53,692 bases of DNA from Syntrophaceae bacterium (GTDB lineage Bacteria; Desulfobacterota; Syntrophia; Syntrophales; Smithellaceae): the NCBI GenBank assembly GCA_009773315.1, contig WRPE01000006.1, forward strand, positions 94,296 through 147,987. The letters run 5' to 3'. A program made the position numbers and the translations under genes. Positions 29,859 to 38,619 of this stretch are shown here, one piece after another. Position 1 is the stretch's first letter. Every line of letters begins with the position of its first letter. The notes under the pieces are model-generated. The model saw only the letters and a list, made by a program, of their open reading frames with translations, was not told where the DNA came from and did not search any database.

Positions 29859-31763
29859 TTATTTCGCCCTGGCTGCACCTCCGTTTTCATCAGCTTGCGC
29901 TGCCAGATTAAAGCGCAAAACCACTGCGTCAGCATCGGACGTGCGGGACATCGCAATTTTTGACTTTTCAAAGACTTTCAGCATAGCCTCATTGCGCGGC
30001 AGCACATAAGCGATAAAGCAGGCAATCCCCCGGTCGCGAGCGATCTTGATCAGATAGTTAAACATGAAAGTGGCAACGCCTTTTCCCTGAAACTCTTCAT
30101 CGACAATGAAAGCGATTTCATAAGCACCCGCTCTTTTATCGTAAGCGTAACGCGCCTCGGCGATTATTCTGTCATTGCGGCCTTTTTCCACGATGGCGAC
30201 AACCGAAAGAACCTCCTCATAATCAATGCTGACGTAGGTTTGCATTTCTTGATGCGGCATGACAGGCTTCGAGGCAAAATAGCGGAAATATTTTGATTCG
30301 TCGGAAAAATTGTAAAACAGACGGCGCATCATGTCCTCATCGGACGATTTGATCGGACGGATTTTAATCTCCAGACCGTCTCGCAGGGATTTGCGCGTTT
30401 CCAGCCCGGACGGGTAGTTGGCGGCATGACGGGTAACATAAATCTGATCCGCATAGACATAATTAAGCGCCTTGGCCTGGTTAAGCAAACTTTCGCGATG
30501 ATCGGGATGGGCAATTTCGATCATCGCAATGGCCCGCTCCCGGATGGACTTGCCGAAAAGATTCGCCACGCCGTATTCGGTGACGATATATTTGACGACG
30601 CCCAGCGTGCTGTGCGGGTTGTCAACGTCACCGTCATGCTTGATGACGATGTTGCTTCTCCCTTGTTTGTCCACGGAATTAAGCGCCACAATCGCCTTGC
30701 CTCTTTTGGAAATGGTTGCGGCCACCGCAAAGTTCAGTTTGCTTTCATAACCGGAAAGGAGATTGTCGCCGGAATGGAAAATGACCGACTCGCCGGAGAT
30801 ATCGATTTTTTTAACGTTCATGATGCCGATGAGACTTTTGATTCGCCGCACGACAAAGGGGTTGCTCAGCCGGGCAATCGGATAAAACTCAAAAACGGGA
30901 TTGCGGTCGACATACTCATACAAGGCGCGACTTCCGTAACAATAACTCGCCGTGACGAGGCCCCCGTTATAACGGCTGCGGTCCAGCGAGATTGCGCCGG
31001 AATTGATCAGATCAATAACCCAGTCGGAAAGAACATGCGTCAGAATGCCGAGATTTTTCTTATTTTTCAAATGAGCGGCCACGGCGTTGAATATCCGGCC
31101 AACATGCAGCACCACGGTTGCGCCGTCCTCAATCAGGTTTGCGATATTCCAGCCAATGCGGTCCACAATTGCATCATAGGGCTTGTTTTCCCGCTCAATA
31201 AGCGGCAAATCGCTTTCGATAATATAGTCGATGCTGCTGATATGAATGGCCGTCTCGCCGTGGGTTACCGGCATGTTTGGATTGATCTCCGCAATCGTAA
31301 GCGACGCCTGCTTAATAACGATATTGGCCACATCCACCGCCACGCCCAGAGACATAAACCCTTTGTCGTCGGGCACGGACGTCTGGATAATCGCCACATC
31401 CACCGCCACCGCGCCGCTTAAGAAAATGTAAGGCAGCTCCATCAGGTTGGCGGGAATGAAATCGACTTTACCTTCGGCGATTTCCTTGCTGATACTCTCA
31501 CCGATATTGAATGTCTTTAACCGGTATTGCCTGTATCCGTGGTGAGGCGGAAGATAATGGCCCAGCGTAATGAGCTGAATGATTTCCAGATCACGGATAT
31601 TGCGCGCGTCGGACGCGGCAATGGCCGACAGAACTTTCCCCGGGGCCGCGACAGCGCTCGAGGCAAAAATTTTCTGTCCGGGTTTTAGTTTTTCCAGCGC
31701 CTGATCCGTACTGATCACTTTGCTGCGATAATCGAACGGACCTGTCATTTTGCAATTTTGCAT
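29859..31763 (-). CDS. CoA-transferase-like domain fused to GNAT acetyltransferase
   Basis: A 634-residue two-domain protein. Residues about 10-450 are an acetyl-CoA hydrolase/transferase domain (NAVAAHLKNKKNLGI, FAVAATISKRGKAIVALNS, YIVTEYGVANLFGKSIRERA). Residues about 470-620 are a GNAT domain with FIVDEEFQGKGVATFMFNYL, the acetyl-CoA-binding Q-G-K-G-V-A loop. At the catalytic Glu position the sequence is LGILTHVLSD: His (residue 243) replaces Glu of the HTE motif seen in the intact paralogue at 15417-16733. The CoA-loop GVGGQIDF is also changed to GYESKLNF. It may bind acyl-CoA without transferring CoA and steer protein acetylation; this is inference. The gene is divergent from the biotin carboxylase gene. 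Confidence 0.9.
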   Translation of the reverse strand: MQNCKMTGPFDYRSKVISTDQALEKLKPGQKIFASSAVAAPGKVLSAIAASDARNIRDLEIIQLITLGHYLPPHHGYRQYRLKTFNIGESISKEIAEGKVDFIPANLMELPYIFLSGAVAVDVAIIQTSVPDDKGFMSLGVAVDVANIVIKQASLTIAEINPNMPVTHGETAIHISSIDYIIESDLPLIERENKPYDAIVDRIGWNIANLIEDGATVVLHVGRIFNAVAAHLKNKKNLGILTHVLSDWVIDLINSGAISLDRSRYNGGLVTASYCYGSRALYEYVDRNPVFEFYPIARLSNPFVVRRIKSLIGIMNVKKIDISGESVIFHSGDNLLSGYESKLNFAVAATISKRGKAIVALNSVDKQGRSNIVIKHDGDVDNPHSTLGVVKYIVTEYGVANLFGKSIRERAIAMIEIAHPDHRESLLNQAKALNYVYADQIYVTRHAANYPSGLETRKSLRDGLEIKIRPIKSSDEDMMRRLFYNFSDESKYFRYFASKPVMPHQEMQTYVSIDYEEVLSVVAIVEKGRNDRIIAEARYAYDKRAGAYEIAFIVDEEFQGKGVATFMFNYLIKIARDRGIACFIAYVLPRNEAMLKVFEKSKIAMSRTSDADAVVLRFNLAAQADENGGAARAK

Positions 31764-31843
31764 GATTACATCCTCAATGAATTGACTATAAGATAGAATA
31801 TTTCAACAAAATAATCAATTTATGATTGGGAAAGACTATCCGC

Positions 31844-31873
31844 TTGACAACCCACGTATATGCTAAGTATAAG
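31844..31873 (+). promoter_or_regulatory. Sigma-70 promoter of the biotin carboxylase operon
   Basis: A consensus TTGACA (31844-31849) is followed after 18 bases by TATAAG (31868-31873). It lies about 52 bases before the GTG start of the carboxylase gene, in the 161-base divergent region. Confidence 0.65.
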
Positions 31874-31924
31874 CGTCCATGATAAGAATAGTATATCACT
31901 AAACAGCATACAGGAAGGACATTT

Positions 31925-33373
31925 GTGAAAAAAATTCAAAAAGTGCTGGTGGCCAACCGGGGAGAAATCGCTCTTCGTATTATCCGCACCGTCAAGGAAA
32001 TGGGGCTTTCCACCGCCGCGGTTTATGAAAAACCGGACAGCGAAGCGTATTTTTTGCGCTTTGCCGATCAGGCCATTCTGATTGGCGACGGGCCGCGCAA
32101 GGATTACCTTAATATTGATAAAATTATCTGGGCGGCGCAAAAAGCCGGGGCGGATGCCATTCATCCCGGTTACGGTTTTTTATCGGAAAACCCTGATTTG
32201 GCCGCAGCATGTGTTGATGCGGATATCACGTTCATCGGCCCGCCGCCCAAGGTTATTCGCGATCTGGGCAACAAGGTCGTCGCCCGTGATATCATGAAGA
32301 AAGCCGCTATCCCGTTTATTCCGGGAACCGGCACGCTGGCCGACGGTGAAGAAGGCATTCGAGAAGCATTGGCCTTCGCCGCTCAGCATGGTTATCCGAT
32401 CATGTTCAAGGCGCTGGCCGGCGGCGGCGGTCGCGGCATCCGCAAAATTACCGGCGAAGAAGAACTCCGCGCGCAACTGCCGCAGGCGCGCTTTGAAGCA
32501 CGCTCCGCCTTCAATGACGACCGCATCTATATTGAAAAATGCGTGGAGTCGCCGAGGCATGTCGAAGTGCAGATTCTGGCCGACGCTTACGGTCACATCA
32601 TGCACCTGGGGACAAGGGATTGCTCCATCCAACGCCGTCATCAGAAACTGCTGGAAATCGCACCTGCCGATCTGCCGCCTTCCGTCCTCGAGGCCATGCA
32701 CCAGACGGCGATACAGGCGGCGCGCCAGGCGGGTTATGTCAACGCCGGAACGGTAGAGTTCCTGGTCGATCCCAAAACCAACCAATTCTGGTTTATGGAA
32801 GTCAACACCCGGCTTCAGGTGGAGCACACCGTCACCGAAATCCTCACGGGCATCGACATTATTCGTCAGCAGATTCTGCTGGCCGAAGGCGGCCGACTCG
32901 ACATTCCGGAAGAACGAATCCGTCTGGTCGGCAAAGCCATTCAAGTCCGCGTCAATGCCGAAGACCCCAAAAATAATTTCATGCCCGAAGGCGGCAAACG
33001 TGTGGACGTGTATCAGTCGCCCGGCGGTCCCGAAATCCGTCTCGACGGCATTGTCTATCAGGGCTACAAAATACCGACTGATTACGATTCGCTGCTCGTG
33101 AAGCTCACTGTGCGCGGCTATTCCTGGGAACAGACCATTCAGCGCCTGAAGCGCGCCCTAACAGATTTTTTAATTGTCGGCCCGAAAACCACTATTCCGT
33201 TTTATCTGGCGATTTGCGATGAAAAAGATTTCCGCAACGGTCAATTTACAACCAGTTATCTTGATTCGCATCCCGAAATATTCAGTTATCCCGACGCCGA
33301 GCGGGAAATCGCCAAGCTGTCGAGGTTGATCGCGGAAATCCATTCCAGAAAAATAAATCCCTACGCTTATTAA
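31925..33373 (+). CDS. Biotin carboxylase subunit (AccC/PycA-like)
   Basis: A 482-residue ATP-grasp enzyme that carboxylates biotin. It opens with KVLVANRGEIALRIIRT, then shows ADAIHPGYGFLSENP, the Gly-rich ATP loop KALAGGGGRGIRKI, YIEKCVESPRHVEVQILAD, RDCSIQRRHQKLLEIAP and NTRLQVEHTVTE. The last motif has Thr where E. coli AccC has Pro, as in pyruvate carboxylases. The start is GTG with GGAAGGA seven bases upstream. It is followed after 36 bases by the carboxyltransferase/biotin-carrier gene, so the two subunits form one enzyme, similar in layout to two-subunit pyruvate carboxylases. Confidence 0.94.
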   Translation: MKKIQKVLVANRGEIALRIIRTVKEMGLSTAAVYEKPDSEAYFLRFADQAILIGDGPRKDYLNIDKIIWAAQKAGADAIHPGYGFLSENPDLAAACVDADITFIGPPPKVIRDLGNKVVARDIMKKAAIPFIPGTGTLADGEEGIREALAFAAQHGYPIMFKALAGGGGRGIRKITGEEELRAQLPQARFEARSAFNDDRIYIEKCVESPRHVEVQILADAYGHIMHLGTRDCSIQRRHQKLLEIAPADLPPSVLEAMHQTAIQAARQAGYVNAGTVEFLVDPKTNQFWFMEVNTRLQVEHTVTEILTGIDIIRQQILLAEGGRLDIPEERIRLVGKAIQVRVNAEDPKNNFMPEGGKRVDVYQSPGGPEIRLDGIVYQGYKIPTDYDSLLVKLTVRGYSWEQTIQRLKRALTDFLIVGPKTTIPFYLAICDEKDFRNGQFTTSYLDSHPEIFSYPDAEREIAKLSRLIAEIHSRKINPYAY

Positions 33374-33409
33374 CGGGTTAAGCGACAAGCATCGAGGAGA
33401 ACATTTGTT

Positions 33410-35341
33410 ATGAAAAACTTACCGGAAGGTAGAATAACACCCCAGGAATTAAAACGCGAGGGGGCAAAATATATTCTGGACAAGATGCGCAGGCAAAAAG
33501 GGTATTATCTGACCAATACCGAAAGAGACCTTTCGCAATCGGATTTTAAAAACCGGATCATGCCGCATACGCAGATTCTGGTGGCGCAGGAACGAAATGC
33601 GGCCGGTTACTTTTCTCTGGAGATTACGGGCGGAGCGTCGGTGCATGTTGATATGCTGCGCAAGCAGATGAACCCGCTGGAAAAACTCGAGGTCTTGAGC
33701 GGCTATATGCCCGACACGCTTTTCCAGACGCTGTGCCGCGGCATCAATCTGTTCGGCTACCGGCCCTATCCGGAAAACGTGATCCGCCTGACCATTGAAT
33801 CCTTTGCCCGTTACGTGCATGTCTGGCGTGTTTTTGATTTTTTAAACCACATTCCCAACATGATTGCCGTTTTCGAAGAAGTTAAAAAGGCGGGGCAGAT
33901 TCTGGAGGCGGGATTGTGCTTTTCCACGGGGCCGGAGCACACCAACAAGTTCTACGTCAAAAAAGTCGGGGAAATCCTGGACGTGGCCGGACCGGATATT
34001 CTGCTGGCCATCAAGAATCACGGGGGGCTCGGTTCACCCAAACGCATCGGCGAGCTGGTGCACGCGATCCATTATAAGTACCCCGACCTATTGATTCACT
34101 ATCACGGCCATAACACGGACGGCCATGAAGTTGGCCGCGTCGTGGCCGCGGTGCAAAACGGCGCGAAAATTGTGGACGCCAGCGACCACGCGTTTACCGG
34201 ATTTTACGGCCCGCCGCCGCTGTTGACCGTCGTCAACACGCTGGAAGAATACGGACATGAGGCGATCGGCCTCAACAAGCAGGCCGTGATTGACACGTCC
34301 AATAAGCTGCGCCACGAGCGCCAGCATTATCGTGATTTTGAATCGCAGTTTTTCGGTTTTGACCCGACGGTGCAGACGCATAAACTGCCTGGCGGCGCGA
34401 CAGGCTCGAGCTTTGAGCAGGCGGTCAAAGGCGGTTTTCTCGACCAAATGCCGGAAATTCTGCAAAACGAGCTGCCGAGAGTGCAGATCGAGCTGGGCAA
34501 TTTCTGGAGCGTGACGCCCGGATCGCAGATTCTGTGGACAACCGCCGCCAACAATGTCGTGAAAGGCGCGCGCTATAAAGATGCGAGCGACGATTTGAAA
34601 AACCTGCTTCTGGAACGCTACGGTAAATTTCCGTTTTACCGTCCCGCCGACGACATTTATGCAGCGGTCTTTGGTAAGGATTGGAAGAAAATTCTCAAAA
34701 GCGAGGGCGGCTACCAGAAAATTGAGGACATTGATCTGGCCATTGAAAAACGCATGCTGGAACACAGCCTGGGCAGGCCCGCTTCAGACGACGAACTGGT
34801 TTTGTATCTCCAGCATCCCCATGACGCGGTAAGCTTCTTTAAATTCGAGGAAAAATTCGGCAAGACCTGGGCGCTGCCGCCTGAGGTCTGGCTCAGGCGC
34901 GGCGGTTTTAATATCGGCGAAAAATTTGAATTCCCCGACGCCTTAGGCAAATTGCATACCATTGAAATCGGTCCTTCGCGCCGCACCAAGGACGGCTCTT
35001 TTATGACGATCCTGGGGATTGATTATCATCCCGAACCGATTATCACGCTGGTTGAAAATGAAGACGGAGAAAAACTCAAATCCAAAGTCACGCTAACACC
35101 CAAGGAAATCGAGGCACTGGCCAGAGTGGGCGACATTCGCGCAACGATGAAAGGCGTGGTCAATCAGATTCCCGTGGCTGTGGGCGAAGCGGTAAGCGAC
35201 GGAGATCCACTGGTCGTCCTGGAAGCCATGAAAATGCTGACCAATATCGTAGCCGAATTCAGCGGCAAAGTGACGGAGATTCTTGTCTCGCCCGGTTCAT
35301 CCGTGGAAATCGGCGATAAGCTGATGATGATTGAGATATAG
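33410..35341 (+). CDS. Divergent carboxyltransferase subunit with biotin carrier domain
   Basis: A 643-residue partner of the biotin carboxylase. The N-terminal TIM barrel resembles the pyruvate carboxylase/oxaloacetate decarboxylase alpha domain (FSLEITGGASVHVDMLRKQM, VWRVFDFLNHIPNM, LLIHYHGHNTDGHEVGRVVA). Metal ligands HYHGH and the carbamylated-Lys position (AIKNHGG) are present. Two hallmarks differ: LRDAHQS is replaced by TERDLSQSD, and the K-D-M-A-G motif by K-N-H-G-G. A PYC_OADA-like middle region follows, then a biotinyl domain with VLEAMKML (biotin on Lys, about residue 607). Pyruvate is the default guess, but the changed motifs make another acyl acceptor possible. A terminator follows. 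Confidence 0.85.
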   Translation: MKNLPEGRITPQELKREGAKYILDKMRRQKGYYLTNTERDLSQSDFKNRIMPHTQILVAQERNAAGYFSLEITGGASVHVDMLRKQMNPLEKLEVLSGYMPDTLFQTLCRGINLFGYRPYPENVIRLTIESFARYVHVWRVFDFLNHIPNMIAVFEEVKKAGQILEAGLCFSTGPEHTNKFYVKKVGEILDVAGPDILLAIKNHGGLGSPKRIGELVHAIHYKYPDLLIHYHGHNTDGHEVGRVVAAVQNGAKIVDASDHAFTGFYGPPPLLTVVNTLEEYGHEAIGLNKQAVIDTSNKLRHERQHYRDFESQFFGFDPTVQTHKLPGGATGSSFEQAVKGGFLDQMPEILQNELPRVQIELGNFWSVTPGSQILWTTAANNVVKGARYKDASDDLKNLLLERYGKFPFYRPADDIYAAVFGKDWKKILKSEGGYQKIEDIDLAIEKRMLEHSLGRPASDDELVLYLQHPHDAVSFFKFEEKFGKTWALPPEVWLRRGGFNIGEKFEFPDALGKLHTIEIGPSRRTKDGSFMTILGIDYHPEPIITLVENEDGEKLKSKVTLTPKEIEALARVGDIRATMKGVVNQIPVAVGEAVSDGDPLVVLEAMKMLTNIVAEFSGKVTEILVSPGSSVEIGDKLMMIEI

Positions 35342-35390
35342 AATATAGAACATAGGCTATAGGCTGAAGACTGAAGACCGACCCCTTGCT

Positions 35391-35493
35391 GAGCTGATGA
35401 CCTGATGACCTGAAAGGTTATGACAAAATTGTTTGTTTTATGTGGTTGTGCAAAGCTCTCACCCTGAAGGGGTGGCAGGTACGAGGGGCGCGA
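35391..35493 (+). repeat. Dispersed intergenic repeat, copy in opposite orientation
   Basis: GCTGATGACCTGATGACCTG (35393-35412) followed by AAAGGTTATGACA, and, after about 45 bases, GGGGTGGCAGGTACGAGG with GGCGCGAG. These are the same modules as the copies at 16841, 17725 and 38561, here read on the plus strand and split. The preceding bases (35357-35381) hold the simple repeat AGGCTGAAGACTGAAGACCG. Confidence 0.55.
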
Positions 35494-35511
35494 GACTGTT
35501 AGGTTGTAAGG

Positions 35512-35540
35512 AAAGGGAACGGCGTCTGCCGTCCCCTTTT
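35512..35540. terminator. Bidirectional terminator between carboxylase operon and cstA
   Basis: GGGAACGGC and GCCGTCCCC form a GC-rich stem around GTCT, flanked by AAA and TTTT. Two genes converge here, and the hairpin could serve both. Confidence 0.65.
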
Positions 35541-35561
35541 GCATTCTAAATCCTTAAGATT

Positions 35562-37313
35562 TTATGCGGCTGCGGCCGCGCTATTCTTCCTTAATTCCTG
35601 CCATTTCTTATAGGCCAGAATAATGACGCCGATGGCCAGAATGATCAGCAGGACATCCACCAGTGCCAGCGCGACATTGTTCTTGGGAATATATTTGTTG
35701 ATGAGCAGAGAAATCAGCGAATAAATGGTGGTGACCATCATAAAGATGGCCGGCAATACAGTAAACCATGCTGTTTTCTTTCTTTTGGCCAGCCACGCGG
35801 ACACGGCAATCAGTGCCAGCGACGCCAGCAATTGATTGGCGGAGCCGAAAATCGGCCAAATCGCCGCAAACGCGTTGGTGTAAGCCAGAATATACATCAA
35901 AACCACACACAGGAGGGCATTGAAAAGATAGGATTTCATCATTTTCGGAACGTTTTTGAAAATCACCTGCCACACCTCTTCTAAAAGATAACGATTCAGA
36001 CGGACGGCCGTATCCAGCGTCGTGACGACAAAACCTTCCACCAGCAAAATGCCGAAAATGGTTCCATAAATCGGAGCGATTCCCATAGATTTATCCAGCA
36101 GTCCGCCGACACCGGCGGCAAACGCCAGAATCGGGTTGGCTTTTACGCCGGCAACGGTCGGAAAGGCAATGCTGATGTAATCACTAAACATGATGCCGCA
36201 ACCGACCGCAATCATCACGCCGATAGCCAGCAATCCCTCCAGCAGCATCCCGCCAAAAGCAATCGGCTTGATATGCGATTCTTTGGCTATCTGCTTGGAG
36301 GACGTTCCTCCGGCAACCAGTGAATGGAACCCGGAAATGGCGCCGCAGGCCACTGTAATGAACAGGAAAGGCCAGATGGGCCCGAGTTTACTGGTTCCTT
36401 CCGCCATATTCAAAACGGGTGCAGAAAAAGTAACCCCTTTAAACCCTGCCACAAGACCGCCAATGAACAGGGCGGCAGCGCCAACGTAGAGCAAAAAGGA
36501 ATTGGTAAAATCCCGGGGCTGCAGGATAATCCAGACGGGAATTCCTGCCGCGAACAGCGTATAGATGCAAAGAATAATCATCCAAGTGCTGGGCTCAAAA
36601 GTTATCGGGAAATTCATTCCCACAAAAATAGAAACGATACAAACGATGATTGCCAGGGCAGCCGCCAGATAAACATTGATGTTCAGTTTATACACCAGCC
36701 AGCCGATAACCGGCGCAAAACCCGTAATAAAAATGACGGACGTCGAGGCGATGCCGCCGATCTGCGCTTTTTCCACGCCTCCAACCATTATAGTTCTCAC
36801 CACGGTCTGGTTGGGATCCAGTCTCAGGATATCCAGTGAAATTGTGGATGTGAGAGCCGTTGCCGTCAACCCCAGAAATGCGGAGGTTAAAAGCAGGAGC
36901 ATCAGAATGGCAAAACTGATAAATAAAAAGAATCCTGTGTTACCCAGAGATTCTTTGGCGATCTCGGCTATGGACTTGCCCTTTTCCCGGACGCTGGCAA
37001 ACAAAACGGTCATATCGTGAACCGCGCCGATAAAAATGGCGCCTAAAACCGCCCATAACCACAGGGGTAGAAATCCAAAAAGCAGCGCGACGGTGGGGCC
37101 GATAATGGGCCCGCCGCCGGCGATGCTCGCAAAATGATGGCCAAACAGGACAATTGGTTTTGTCGGCACATAATCACAATCATCCTTCATGGCACAGGCC
37201 GGTGTCGGGTTGTTGTCATTTTCGCCAAAGAGCCTGGCAATAAACCGCGCATAAAAACGATACGCTAAAAAGAATAAAACAGCTGTGACGATCAATAGTA
37301 CCGCGACATTCAT
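35562..37313 (-). CDS. cstA: Carbon starvation protein CstA family transporter
   Basis: A 583-residue membrane protein of the CstA family, which imports pyruvate or peptides in characterised members. Family blocks are VLFGHHFASIAGGGPIIGPT (about residues 55-74), LGAIFIGAVHDMTVLFASVR, FHSLVAGGTSSKQIAKESHI and VVTTLDTAVRLNRYLLEEVW. Around 14-16 hydrophobic segments are visible. It has an AAGGAGGG ribosome site. Located beside the carboxylase operon, import of pyruvate for carboxylation is conceivable but unproved. Confidence 0.95.
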   Translation of the reverse strand: MNVAVLLIVTAVLFFLAYRFYARFIARLFGENDNNPTPACAMKDDCDYVPTKPIVLFGHHFASIAGGGPIIGPTVALLFGFLPLWLWAVLGAIFIGAVHDMTVLFASVREKGKSIAEIAKESLGNTGFFLFISFAILMLLLLTSAFLGLTATALTSTISLDILRLDPNQTVVRTIMVGGVEKAQIGGIASTSVIFITGFAPVIGWLVYKLNINVYLAAALAIIVCIVSIFVGMNFPITFEPSTWMIILCIYTLFAAGIPVWIILQPRDFTNSFLLYVGAAALFIGGLVAGFKGVTFSAPVLNMAEGTSKLGPIWPFLFITVACGAISGFHSLVAGGTSSKQIAKESHIKPIAFGGMLLEGLLAIGVMIAVGCGIMFSDYISIAFPTVAGVKANPILAFAAGVGGLLDKSMGIAPIYGTIFGILLVEGFVVTTLDTAVRLNRYLLEEVWQVIFKNVPKMMKSYLFNALLCVVLMYILAYTNAFAAIWPIFGSANQLLASLALIAVSAWLAKRKKTAWFTVLPAIFMMVTTIYSLISLLINKYIPKNNVALALVDVLLIILAIGVIILAYKKWQELRKNSAAAAA

Positions 37314-37702
37314 AGCACCCTCCTTGTTTTCGTATTTTGAAGAAACGTCATGGCCACATCTTCAAGTTGTATCTGCTCAATACTTAAAAACTTTTCATCG
37401 CCTCCTTTCCGTACTGATTCAATACACGAAACATAGATACGTCATCTTTTTAACGAATCACAAAAACATTTTCCCGGAATCTTTTTTGAAGTATTATGAT
37501 ATTGAGTGTTCATGGTAGAATAAAACCACTGTTGAGATTTGGGATAATATACAATATTTTATAGGATGCAAGACAAAAAAACGATATTGCTGTTTCCTCT
37601 TGACACGCTTTCACGTTCTTTCTATACTGTCAGGGGTAAGGAAGAAAATATCGATATTCAATAAATTTAGTAAAAAAATTCAATACCTAAGGAGGAATAA
37701 AG
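37314..37702. other. 389-base divergent control region between cstA and enoyl-CoA hydratase
   Basis: No gene is supported here. The right part holds a strong promoter and ribosome site for the hydratase (TAAGGAGG at 37688-37695). The left part, AT-rich with several runs like TCAATAC, should hold the cstA promoter, but no clear -10/-35 pair was found on the minus strand. Confidence 0.6.
37600..37628 (+). promoter_or_regulatory. Strong sigma-70 promoter of the enoyl-CoA hydratase gene
   Basis: TTGACA (37600-37605) and TATACT (37623-37628) with the ideal 17-base spacer. The start of transcription would be near 37635, giving a leader of about 68 bases. Confidence 0.75.
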
Positions 37703-38485
37703 ATGGCTTTTAATTACGAGAAGTTAACGGTGGAACAAGACGGCATGGTTGTCGTTGCGGCAATCAATCATCCGCCGGCGAATTCGATGGGGCAAGGTGT
37801 TTTGAGAGATCTCAATGACTTGCTGGATACGTGCGAAAAAGACGACAATGTGCGCGTCATCGTGATTACCGGTTCCGGCGCAAAACTGTTTTCCGCAGGC
37901 GCGGATATTACCGAATTTGCCGACCTTCAGGCGGGCAAAGTTCCTAAATACGACGGTAATGAAATTTATTTCAAAATCGAAAACTATCCCAAAGTTATCA
38001 TCGCGGCCATGCAGGGTGGCGCTTATGGCGGCGGTCTGGAACTGGCCTGCTGCTGCCATTTGAGAATCATGGCTGAAGAAGCAACGCTGGGGCTGCCTGA
38101 AGTTAAACTGGGCCTCAACCCCGGTTGGGGCGGAACCCAACGCCTGCCCCGTTTTATCGGCAAGACCAAAGCCCTTGAACTCATGTTGACAGGCGATTTT
38201 ATGCCGGCCAAAGATGCTTTAACATTGGGTCTTTTAAACAAAGTTGTTCCGGCAGCTGAAGTGCTGGCAACCGCCAAAAAGCTGGCCAAGAAACTGGCCG
38301 GCGGCGCACCGGTTGCGCAACGCGAAATCATGAAGGCGGTGAGACTTGGTTTGGAAAGCAATTTGCACGATGGTGTCACCAAAATCGAAAGAGCAGCAAG
38401 CCAGGCGTTGGTATTCACCGAAGATTTCAAAGAAGGCGCAAAGGCCTTCCTGGAGAAAAGAGCGCCCAATTTCAAAGGCCGCTAA
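37703..38485 (+). CDS. Enoyl-CoA hydratase/isomerase family protein
   Basis: A 260-residue crotonase-fold enzyme that hydrates enoyl-CoA in beta-oxidation. The CoA oxyanion-hole region is SAGADITEFAD, and both catalytic Glu are present: GGGLELACCC (about residue 114) and LPEVKLGLNPGWGGTQRLPR (about residue 134). Length is normal. It has a consensus promoter, a perfect TAAGGAGG and a strong terminator, so it is a highly expressed single-gene unit. Unlike most beta-oxidation genes it has no adjacent dehydrogenase. Confidence 0.95.
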   Translation: MAFNYEKLTVEQDGMVVVAAINHPPANSMGQGVLRDLNDLLDTCEKDDNVRVIVITGSGAKLFSAGADITEFADLQAGKVPKYDGNEIYFKIENYPKVIIAAMQGGAYGGGLELACCCHLRIMAEEATLGLPEVKLGLNPGWGGTQRLPRFIGKTKALELMLTGDFMPAKDALTLGLLNKVVPAAEVLATAKKLAKKLAGGAPVAQREIMKAVRLGLESNLHDGVTKIERAASQALVFTEDFKEGAKAFLEKRAPNFKGR

Positions 38486-38504
38486 TCAGGGTTTGTGAAA
38501 CACA

Positions 38505-38545
38505 AAAAGGGGCGGCATTCTTTCGAATGCCGCCCCTTTTCTTTT
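38505..38545. terminator. Strong bidirectional terminator after enoyl-CoA hydratase
   Basis: A perfect 16-bp stem (AAAAGGGGCGGCATTC at 38505-38520 with its complement at 38525-38540) and TTTC loop. T-rich tails occur on both sides, so it may also end the minus-strand transporter operon. Confidence 0.9.
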
Positions 38546-38560
38546 AGTCTTTCGAGCTTG

Positions 38561-38607
38561 GCCTCGCGCCACCTCGTGTGGCCTCGAGTGACCTTTAGGT
38601 TATCAGG
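38561..38607 (-). repeat. Dispersed intergenic repeat, copy 3
   Basis: On the minus strand: CCTGATAACCTAAAGGTCAC, then TCGAGGCCACACGAGG and TGGCGCGAGGC. It shares ordered modules with the copies near 16841 and 17725 and lies between two terminating genes. Confidence 0.6.
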
Positions 38608-38619
38608 TGTTCAGCCTTT

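Noticed and set aside
37285-37518. 77-codon plus-strand frame over the cstA start
   Set aside because: Overlaps the cstA N-terminus and control region; no family and no ribosome site.
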